Shown here: piece after piece, positions 1 to 7,075 of the stretch
Position numbering within the stretch: the stretch's first letter is position 1
Layout of the letters: every line of letters begins with the position of its first letter
NCBI GenBank assembly: GCA_003251775.1
Contig: QKEK01000245.1
Coordinates: forward strand, 1-39,229
Length of the DNA stretch: 39,229 nucleotides
DNA from: Clostridia bacterium
GTDB taxonomy: Bacteria; Bacillota; Clostridia; DSM-8532; SZUA-474
Reading direction: 5' to 3'
Notes under the pieces: generated by a model
Seen by the model: the letters and a program-made list of their open reading frames with translations, nothing else
Told to the model about the DNA's origin: nothing
The model's database searches: none
Position numbers and translations under genes: made by a program

Positions 1-1
1 A

Positions 2-673
2 GATATTATGAAGGATAATGTTACTTTTGTCTCAAAATTTGAAAGGCTTATTCCTTTAGCCAATATTATGCACCAGATAATAGACTTTCGTAGTGCCTTT
101 ACAGCTTCACACTCCATTGGTGTTGCCGAGTCTGCTCAGCTATTATCTAAAAAGCTAGGCTTTAACAAGCTAGAAGCTCGCATGATGTACCTTGCAGGAT
201 TGCTACATGACATTGGGAAGCTTTCCGTGCCCATTAGCATATTAGAAAAAAAGGGTCCTTTAAACAACACTGAGTTTAATGTAATTAAAAAGCATACCTA
301 TTATTCATATAGAATTATGAGCAATATAAAGGGAATAGAATCCATTAACCAATGGGCCTCCTTTCACCATGAAAAGCTCGACGGCACCGGATATCCTTTT
401 GCTATAAAAGGAAGCAACCTAGATTTAGGGTCAAGAATTATGGCAGTGTCTGATGTATTCACCGCCCTTACTGAAAACAGACCCTACCGCAGTGCCTTGT
501 CACTTGAGAAGGCTAAAGAAATTTTAGAAAGAATGGCACTTGAAAGGCATCTTGATATGGATGTAGTCTCTGAACTAAAAAATAATATGGAAGAGGTTAA
601 TACTAGCAGAATCAGAGTTCAAGAGCTAGCCTTAAATAAAAACAAGCAACTACTATCCACGTCCTTTTCCTAA
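2..673 (+). CDS. HD-GYP domain phosphodiesterase-like protein (5' end outside window)
   Basis: The visible 221 residues after the first ATG (base 8) form an HD-GYP domain. The metal-binding HD pair is in LLHDIGK (about residues 65-71) and the GYP signature is HHEKLDGTGYP (about 120-130). Members of this family usually hydrolyse cyclic di-GMP. The reading frame is open to the window edge, so the ATG at base 8 may be internal and an N-terminal sensor or receiver domain may be missing. The tail after the GYP motif keeps the usual SRIMAVSDVFTALTENRPYR segment. The gene is convergent with the CheY/CheA-like pair; only 19 bases separate the stops. A c-di-GMP role is inferred from the family. Confidence 0.85.
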   Translation, partial: DIMKDNVTFVSKFERLIPLANIMHQIIDFRSAFTASHSIGVAESAQLLSKKLGFNKLEARMMYLAGLLHDIGKLSVPISILEKKGPLNNTEFNVIKKHTYYSYRIMSNIKGIESINQWASFHHEKLDGTGYPFAIKGSNLDLGSRIMAVSDVFTALTENRPYRSALSLEKAKEILERMALERHLDMDVVSELKNNMEEVNTSRIRVQELALNKNKQLLSTSFS

Positions 674-692
674 TCTATTTATCACCTCTTAT

Positions 693-1058
693 CTATTTAT
701 CTCCCAAAACCTTCTGGATAACTGCCATTAATTGTACCTTGTCAAACGGCTTTATCACATAATGCCTCGCACCCTTCTTCAATGCCTCTAATACGGTTGC
801 TTTTTGCCCCATTGCACTTACCATGATAATTTTTGCTTTTGCATCCTTTTCAATTATTTTCTCAACCGCCTCAATACCTGACATTAAAGGCATGCTTATA
901 TCCATTGTAACTAAGTCAGGCTTAAAAACAATATACTTGCTATAGGCATCCATCCCGTTAGCAGCTTCTGCCACCACAGTATGTCCTAACGTCAAAAGGT
1001 GATTTTTTATCTTTTCTCTCATTATTGTTGAATCATCAACTATTAAAACATTAGCCAT
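693..1058 (-). CDS. CheY-like single-domain response regulator
   Basis: This is a 121-residue stand-alone receiver domain. The acidic pocket is VDDS near residue 8, the phospho-acceptor is Asp53 in VTMDISMP, and the conserved lysine is in YVIKPFDK near residue 103. There is no output domain, so it probably acts by protein contact like CheY. The start at 1058 has a good ribosome binding site (GAGGAG, about 8 nt upstream). It lies 15 nt downstream of the CheA-like kinase gene on the same strand and is its likely phosphotransfer partner. No motility or chemoreceptor gene is visible nearby, so the target is unknown. Confidence 0.9.
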   Translation of the reverse strand: MANVLIVDDSTIMREKIKNHLLTLGHTVVAEAANGMDAYSKYIVFKPDLVTMDISMPLMSGIEAVEKIIEKDAKAKIIMVSAMGQKATVLEALKKGARHYVIKPFDKVQLMAVIQKVLGDK

Positions 1059-1073
1059 TTTTTATCTCCTCTA

Positions 1074-3503
1074 TTAGCTTAATTTTATGATAATCTTAAA
1101 ACTATCGTTTTCTATTACTATATTCTTAGAAAGGTAGTCATTAGGTCTAAATGCAGATTTTACTCTTATTGATTCAATAACCACAGGAGTACCTATATCA
1201 ATTACATAGCCCGAATGATTATCTCTGTTAAAACAGTTTCCAAGAATTATGTTACATGCCTCAGCCATAGCATCATTTCTACATCTATTTAGCTCTTTTA
1301 CATTTAAGTCCTGTCCCATAATAATCTCGACTATTTTGTCTGCGAGTATATGATTAAAGCTAAATAACACTACTGCATTAAAGCACCCACTCACTCTATT
1401 CATAACAATGAACTGATACAAGCTTGCATCCTCTATATCTATTTTACCTTCTATTATCGAGTAATTGCTCAGCTTACTAAAAAAGCTCATTGCACTTTTG
1501 CTTAACTCGGTAATATAGCTCTCAGGCGAAATTACGCTACAACCAAATTCCTTAGCTTTTGGAAACTGTACATCAAATCTTGTTCCCCTCCCTGACTCTG
1601 TAGCAACAATTATCCGACCTCCAAGCTGACCTACTCTTTCCCTGACTGAGCTAAGACCAACACCTCTTCCGGATATATCTGTAACACAATCTCTTGTGGT
1701 AAAGCCATCATTAAAGATGTACTCAAGAAGCCTTTCGTCATCAATACTTTTTGCTTCTATCTCATCCAACAAACCTCTTTGGGCTATTAGCTGTCTTAAG
1801 AGTTCAAAATCAATACCTTTACCATCATCCTCTATAATTATATGAATATTTTTACCATCATCAGCTATATTGCATTTAATTTCCCCTTCAGGAGGCTTGT
1901 TTAATTCCAGCCTCTCATCCTCGTCTTCAATTCCATGATCTACACAATTTCTAAATATATGCACCAAGGACATAATTATTAGCTTATGCTTTTCATAATC
2001 TATATAAATATCAGCTCCAGTTATTTCAATCTCCTTTATTGGCTTATTAATCCTTTGGGCAAGCTTTGTTGTATATTGTATATATGGGCTTAAGAGCTGT
2101 TTGATTGACCTGTATTTAAGTGATTCAATTATGCTAATAGCCTTATGGCTTTCTTCTGGTATTAACACTCTTCTAACCTGCTCCTTTAAGCTATTAAAAC
2201 GCCATTTACTAATTTTAAACTCCATATCTCCTTCGTCCAGGAAGCCCTCACCTAAGTATTCTCTTATAACATATAAATCCTTTTCAAGACATGTTAATAA
2301 TGCACTAATATCTAGCTTCTGTTCTTGTATTTCTTGTCCTTGTTCAAGCTCTGATTCTAGCTTTTCAAGTCCCCTTACAGTGTTATGCATCTCAAAAAGA
2401 CTAAAAAGCCCCTTAAAGTTATGTGCCTCTCTAAGTAAGTTATTTTTGCTAAATTCCCTATTATTCTCACTTGCGTTTGATTTGATGTACAAAACAAATT
2501 CTCTGAATTGACTTATTATATCTATTACTTCAAACCTTTCAGAAATACAATTAATAATCATTTTCAGATTAGCCTGCTCAAGCTTTATTTGCTTCTGAAT
2601 TTCAGTTTTTTCAGTAATGTCAGTTGTAATAACCATTAAGGATTCATTGCCTCTATAGCTTTTTATCAGCTTATATTTAAGCTCTATTAGCTTCATACCT
2701 TTTTGTATAATTTCTGGTAATAAGGACAAAAATACATCCTTTCTTGACGAGTCCTCAAGAAAGACCTGCTTTATTAAGTCGTTTATGAAGCTACCTTCCT
2801 TCTCATCATCAGAAAACAAAACCTCACCCAATGTTCTACCAGCTACACGACTACCAAAAAGCTTTTCGCACTGCCTACTTGCACTTTTTTCTATTATTGA
2901 TTGACTATCAACTGTAAGGAAGCCCTGCTCAGCATTATCAAGAATGTTTTTGTTCCACTGTCTTTCTACCTCGTATCTTGCGGTTTGCATCCTTAATAGC
3001 TTCTTACCGTCCTTACACTGTATATACATTGCTAGCTCTATCAAGATTAAAGCTATAACATATGTCAATACATGTGTAAAGGTTAGAAAACTATAATTCA
3101 ATATATATATTTTTTCTTTGAAGAATATATAAGTAATCAAGTAAAATACTACATTTATGTTGGCAGTTATAAATACAGACCTAGAGCTGTAATAAAGGGC
3201 TGCAATAATTACACCCAAAACGCCATAAAGATAATAGAAGAAGCCAAAGCCGTCGACTACAGTTAAATACATGCCAATTAGAGACGCGAGAATAGGATGT
3301 GAGTACACCGATACTCTGTAAAGCTTTTTTATGAAAATTGAGGCAAAGGTTACAGCGAATGAAATAAATAAGCACAAAACTGTAAGTATAAACACTCTGC
3401 TTTCCATCTCAAGAAACAAGCACGCAAGCATCCCAAACCCACAGGTAGCTGTAACTATTATATTCATTTTTTTGTAGTTATATAAATCCTTGTATTGCTG
3501 CAC
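1074..3503 (-). CDS. Membrane CheA-like hybrid kinase: TM region, PAS, HPt, HATPase, CheX-like domain
   Basis: The 809-residue protein starts with about six hydrophobic segments (residues 14-163). A PAS-like region follows (about 183-300), then an HPt helix bundle with the likely phospho-acceptor His361 in REAHNFKG. A CheA-type ATPase spans about 500-650, with the N box in FRNCVDHGIEDEDE, EDDGKGID and GRGVGLSSVRERV. The C-terminal 150 residues look like a CheX/CheC phosphatase module; E748 and N751 sit in the E-x-x-N-x-x-x-G pattern of AEACNIILGN. No CheW-like P5 domain is seen. GTG at 3503 is the best start because a purine-rich GAAAGAGAG lies upstream. Having kinase and putative phosphatase in one chain suggests self-limited signalling to the CheY-like protein downstream. 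The CheX call is by motif only. Confidence 0.8.
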   Translation of the reverse strand: MQQYKDLYNYKKMNIIVTATCGFGMLACLFLEMESRVFILTVLCLFISFAVTFASIFIKKLYRVSVYSHPILASLIGMYLTVVDGFGFFYYLYGVLGVIIAALYYSSRSVFITANINVVFYLITYIFFKEKIYILNYSFLTFTHVLTYVIALILIELAMYIQCKDGKKLLRMQTARYEVERQWNKNILDNAEQGFLTVDSQSIIEKSASRQCEKLFGSRVAGRTLGEVLFSDDEKEGSFINDLIKQVFLEDSSRKDVFLSLLPEIIQKGMKLIELKYKLIKSYRGNESLMVITTDITEKTEIQKQIKLEQANLKMIINCISERFEVIDIISQFREFVLYIKSNASENNREFSKNNLLREAHNFKGLFSLFEMHNTVRGLEKLESELEQGQEIQEQKLDISALLTCLEKDLYVIREYLGEGFLDEGDMEFKISKWRFNSLKEQVRRVLIPEESHKAISIIESLKYRSIKQLLSPYIQYTTKLAQRINKPIKEIEITGADIYIDYEKHKLIIMSLVHIFRNCVDHGIEDEDERLELNKPPEGEIKCNIADDGKNIHIIIEDDGKGIDFELLRQLIAQRGLLDEIEAKSIDDERLLEYIFNDGFTTRDCVTDISGRGVGLSSVRERVGQLGGRIIVATESGRGTRFDVQFPKAKEFGCSVISPESYITELSKSAMSFFSKLSNYSIIEGKIDIEDASLYQFIVMNRVSGCFNAVVLFSFNHILADKIVEIIMGQDLNVKELNRCRNDAMAEACNIILGNCFNRDNHSGYVIDIGTPVVIESIRVKSAFRPNDYLSKNIVIENDSFKIIIKLS

Positions 3504-3575
3504 CTGAATAACTCTCTTTCAAGGTAGATAAATTATTACGGTATACAACAATATTATATAAAATATGATAAGAAT

Positions 3576-3608
3576 ATTCAATATTCTTATTCAATATTCT
3601 TATTCAAT
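3576..3608. repeat. 13-nt tandem repeat, 2.5 units
   Basis: The unit ATTCAATATTCTT occurs at 3576-3588 and 3589-3601, and the first seven bases follow at 3602-3608. It lies between the start of the CheA-like gene and the end of the CUT1 permease gene, so it is upstream of the kinase. It may be simple slippage; a promoter role was not established. Confidence 0.7.
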
Positions 3609-3672
3609 ACCTTCATTCAATATTTGGAAATCTATTTATTTGCTTTTATTTAGCTATTAAATGTGAGGAAGG

Positions 3673-3747
3673 GCAAAAATATAGTCATGCAGATGGATTA
3701 TTTCACAATGGTATACAATTCACCAATATACAATCCTATATTTTTGC
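3673..3747 (-). terminator. Probable terminator of the first CUT1 transporter operon
   Basis: A perfect 12-bp inverted repeat (GCAAAAATATAG at 3673-3684 and its complement at 3736-3747) begins just after the permease stop codon at 3750. On the minus strand the distal arm carries a run of five T. The loop is long (about 50 nt), so efficiency is uncertain. Confidence 0.45.
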
Positions 3748-3749
3748 AT

Positions 3750-4583
3750 TTATTCTTTTACTGCACCAGCTACGACACCCTTCAAAATATATTTTGAGAA
3801 AAACAAATATATTAATAACGTAGGTAGCATAACCAAAACAACGCCAGCACTCAGCTCAACAAATATGCCTGACTTCGAGCCTGCAAAGGACATTAGTGCC
3901 GTTGTCAGTGTTCTAAGCCTTTCTGCGGGCATATAGAGGTATGGAATATACATGTCATTTATTATTTCTACCATTTTAAGAATAGCCAAGGTAGCTATTG
4001 CAGGAATTATGTTTGGCATTATAATCCTGCGATATATCCCAAAATAGCTACATCCATCCATTCTGGCACTTTGATCCAAGGATATTGGTATAGCGTTTAT
4101 GAATTGCCTATATATATATATCTGCATTAAGTCAGTACCAGCATAAATTATAATTGGTGCCGCTATTGTGTTATATGCACCAAAGCTCTTTATTAAACCA
4201 AATCTTGCAATCTCGGTAACAAAGCTTGGTACTAGCATTCCCAATAAGAACACAAACATGAATAGCTTCTTGAATTTAAACTCAAAGCGAGCAAGTATAT
4301 ATGCCACCATTGAAGCAAGTACCGTGTTGATTAAAATTGTGAATATTACCAAAATCATTGAATTTTTAAAGCCTAAAACCATCTTACCTTCTTTAAAAAC
4401 GGTGACAAAGTTATCTAAATAAAGACCAGAAGGTAATTTCCATGAAAAATCCTTAGCGTATTCAAGTGAGGTTTTAAAGGCCGCAAAAAATGTTATCAAA
4501 AGTGGTCCAAATACAATGACTGCTATCACAATAAAAGTTAAGTATATGAGAATGGTCGAAATCTTTATGTTTTTAAGCTTCAT
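3750..4583 (-). CDS. CUT1 sugar ABC transporter permease (MalG/UgpE-like)
   Basis: This 277-residue inner-membrane permease has about six transmembrane helices. The cytoplasmic EAA-type loop reads QSARMDGCSYFGIYRRIIMP at about residues 173-192 and contacts the ATPase subunit. The start at 4583 follows an AAGGAG site and overlaps the end of the upstream permease gene by 4 nt (ATGA), which suggests translational coupling. No ATPase gene is encoded here; CUT1 systems of Clostridia often share one MsmX-type ATPase encoded elsewhere. The substrate cannot be read from sequence. Confidence 0.92.
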   Translation of the reverse strand: MKLKNIKISTILIYLTFIVIAVIVFGPLLITFFAAFKTSLEYAKDFSWKLPSGLYLDNFVTVFKEGKMVLGFKNSMILVIFTILINTVLASMVAYILARFEFKFKKLFMFVFLLGMLVPSFVTEIARFGLIKSFGAYNTIAAPIIIYAGTDLMQIYIYRQFINAIPISLDQSARMDGCSYFGIYRRIIMPNIIPAIATLAILKMVEIINDMYIPYLYMPAERLRTLTTALMSFAGSKSGIFVELSAGVVLVMLPTLLIYLFFSKYILKGVVAGAVKE

Positions 4584-5452
4584 TGCTCCTTCCCCCCCAT
4601 CAATAGCTGTTGCACATAACTAATCATAATAATTAGAAGCATAAGTACTGTAGCCATGGCTGAAGCCAAGCCAAAGTGATTAAAGGTAAATGCGGTCTCT
4701 ATGGTGTGTAGAGTAAATGTACTACTTGCATGACCAGGTCCTCCTCCAGTCATTACAAATGGAACGTCAAAAACCTGTAATGCACCACGCACATTTAAGA
4801 AGAGTACAATCTCTACTACTAATCTTATATTTGGTAGTATTATTCTGATGTATTGTTGAAAAAGACTTGCTCCGTCTATTTCAGCCGCCTCAAGTATATC
4901 CCCAGGTACTGATTTTATCGCTGCTAAGAAGAGTATTATGTGCATACCACAAAATCTCCATAAGGTAACTCCTGTCAAAGAAAAGTTAACAAGATTGGGG
5001 TCACTCAGCCATTTTACCGCGGGTATATTGAAAACGGATAATATCTGATTTATGGTTCCTCCCTGAGTGCTATATAGCATTGAAAACATGTATGATATAG
5101 CAACTCCATTTACTATGTATGGCAAAAAGGTTACTGTTTCAAAAAATCTTGATCCTCGTATTTTACTGCTTAGTAGGAAAGCAATGAATATTTCTAAAGG
5201 TATTGCTAATAGATGCACTGTGAAGTAAATACCATTGTTCTTTAAGCTTAACCACACCTTAGGTGAATCTGTAAATATCTTAATGTAATTCTTAAGCCCA
5301 ATAAAGTCCATATTATTTGACAAGCCATTCCAATTCGTAAAGCTCAGCTGTAAGAGCCTTATTGTCGGATAAACAACAAATAACGAAAGCAGAATTGAAG
5401 GAATTACTAGAAATAATATTATTAAGAGTCTTTTTTCTGCATAATCTTTCAT
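4580..5452 (-). CDS. CUT1 sugar ABC transporter permease (MalF/UgpA-like)
   Basis: This 290-residue permease has an N-terminal helix and about five more membrane segments. The EAA loop is EAAEIDGASLFQQYIRIILP, a close match to the family consensus, and the FVMTGGGPGHASSTF segment is typical of the MalF/UgpA subunit. The start at 5452 has a GGAGG site about 6 nt upstream. It pairs with the downstream permease and is separated from the binding-protein gene by a 77-nt gap that holds a strong hairpin. Confidence 0.93.
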   Translation of the reverse strand: MKDYAEKRLLIILFLVIPSILLSLFVVYPTIRLLQLSFTNWNGLSNNMDFIGLKNYIKIFTDSPKVWLSLKNNGIYFTVHLLAIPLEIFIAFLLSSKIRGSRFFETVTFLPYIVNGVAISYMFSMLYSTQGGTINQILSVFNIPAVKWLSDPNLVNFSLTGVTLWRFCGMHIILFLAAIKSVPGDILEAAEIDGASLFQQYIRIILPNIRLVVEIVLFLNVRGALQVFDVPFVMTGGGPGHASSTFTLHTIETAFTFNHFGLASAMATVLMLLIIMISYVQQLLMGGKEQ

Positions 5453-5470
5453 AATAGCCTCCGTTTCTTA

Positions 5471-5506
5471 TTAAAATAAAGTGCCCTTTTAGGCACTTTA
5501 TTTTAA
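5471..5506 (-). terminator. Attenuator hairpin between binding-protein and permease genes
   Basis: A perfect 15-bp stem (5471-5485 with 5492-5506, 6-nt loop) is followed on the minus strand by AATAAG. It fills most of the gap between the solute-binding protein gene and the first permease gene. Such structures commonly stabilise the binding-protein mRNA or partly terminate transcription, giving more binding protein than permease. Confidence 0.7.
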
Positions 5507-5529
5507 TAGCAATTCTTAACTTATTTTAG

Positions 5530-6867
5530 TTATTTGCTTAAGCCTAAACTCTGTCTAGCTTCTTTCCATTTTTTATTGTGGTCGCTCATCATTTTTTCAA
5601 AATCTTCACCAGCTAGCATTTCTTGTCCCATACGCTTTACATCAAAGCCTATAGCGTTAGCTATATCATTGAAGTCCTTGTTTCCGCCATCATATAGAAC
5701 ATATTCTAGTGGTTGTCTTCCCAAAGCTTCATTGTATAATGGTAAATCAATCTTAACTGCTTCAACAGTAGAGCCAAGCTTTTGATCTGTTAGGTAGTTA
5801 AAGTAGTAGTCACTAGTAAAGTACCAGTCAATAAACGCTTTAGCTTCTTCTACATCTGGTCCGTTATCAGGTGTAGCATAGAATGCGTCAGCCATAACTG
5901 ATGCGTAGAAAGGCTCATCCTTTGTATTTCTTACTGGTAGTAAGAAAACTCCAAGGTCATTTACGTCATCTATATCTTCAGAACAACCTGGTAAGAACCA
6001 TTGTCCAGCAGCCATCATACCTACTTCTTTTGCGTAGAACTTAACCTTTATCTGGTCAAAGCTTATACCTAGTGGATCGTCGCCAAACACCTTAGCATCA
6101 TAAAGCTTTTGAATCTTTTTGTAAGCTTCATAGAAAGGCTCTCCTGGTGAGAAAGGCTCATCCATAGCAGCCATTGCGTTCCATAGAGCTCCATTTTTAG
6201 CTTCTACTAATGGCATGAATTCATTGTATGGATAATCTGCCCATGCATCCTTTGCACCTAAACCAATTGGTATGTATTTGCCGCCATTTTTGATTGTTAC
6301 TGCAGCATTGATAAACTCATCCCATGTAGTAGGTATTTCTAAGTTGTATTCCTCAAAAATGCTTTTTCTGTAATAGATATATTCGTTAACTGCATTTTCA
6401 GGTATACCAACTACCTTTCCTTCTACAGCATAACCATTTGCAAACTTGTTCTCTTTTGCAGCGTTTGTATCATTTAATGCGGCTAAAGAATCAGCAAACT
6501 GTGTCAACATAAATGGCTTTAATACCATTATATCTGGTAGCTCTTCTGCTGAATTTCTTATTTTAAGTATCTGCTCAAGCTGACCAGAGTCTTTAACCTG
6601 CTGTGGCTCAATTGTAACATGAGGTGCAACCTTTGCATACGCTTCTGCTATACTGTCCTTATCGGTTACGTATTTGTAATGCTCCTCGTAAACAAGCATT
6701 GATAATGTTGTCTTTTCCTTTGGTGCTTCTGTCTCAGCTTGAGTCTCCGCACTTGCTCCAGTAGTACCCTCATCTGCTGCTGGCTTTTGCTTATCAGCAA
6801 AGCACCCAGTTAAGAGCATTGATAAAACCAAAATTGAAGCTACTAGTAAAATCCCTAATTTTTTCAT
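5530..6867 (-). CDS. Extracellular sugar-binding lipoprotein of CUT1 ABC transporter
   Basis: This 445-residue family-1 solute-binding protein has a lipoprotein signal peptide with a lipobox ending LLTGC (Cys22). A low-complexity Ala/Glu/Thr linker follows, then the bilobal binding domain. The start at 6867 has an AGGAGG site. It heads a three-gene operon with the two permeases. Its closest recognisable relatives are general oligosaccharide or sugar-binding proteins. It is the first gene after the end of the biosynthetic cluster, and the 208-nt gap upstream makes a separate promoter likely. Confidence 0.92.
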   Translation of the reverse strand: MKKLGILLVASILVLSMLLTGCFADKQKPAADEGTTGASAETQAETEAPKEKTTLSMLVYEEHYKYVTDKDSIAEAYAKVAPHVTIEPQQVKDSGQLEQILKIRNSAEELPDIMVLKPFMLTQFADSLAALNDTNAAKENKFANGYAVEGKVVGIPENAVNEYIYYRKSIFEEYNLEIPTTWDEFINAAVTIKNGGKYIPIGLGAKDAWADYPYNEFMPLVEAKNGALWNAMAAMDEPFSPGEPFYEAYKKIQKLYDAKVFGDDPLGISFDQIKVKFYAKEVGMMAAGQWFLPGCSEDIDDVNDLGVFLLPVRNTKDEPFYASVMADAFYATPDNGPDVEEAKAFIDWYFTSDYYFNYLTDQKLGSTVEAVKIDLPLYNEALGRQPLEYVLYDGGNKDFNDIANAIGFDVKRMGQEMLAGEDFEKMMSDHNKKWKEARQSLGLSK

Positions 6868-7075
6868 GATTTTTCTCCTCCTGATTAAATTATTAAATTA
6901 TTTAATTGAGCTTACATATAACATTTTAATACTATCAGGGTTATAAAAAAATGATATTATATGACGTTTAGTGATATTTTTATTGATAAAGCTTTTTACT
7001 TTGATAAGCTTGATATCACATAAAACATCTCCTAATTTGTATGAATTATAATTAGCAAAATCCTACAGATTAAGC

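Noticed and set aside
2101-2511. ORF on the plus strand inside the CheA-like gene
   Set aside because: It is an antisense reading frame with Ser/Leu-rich composition, no ribosome binding site and no family resemblance.
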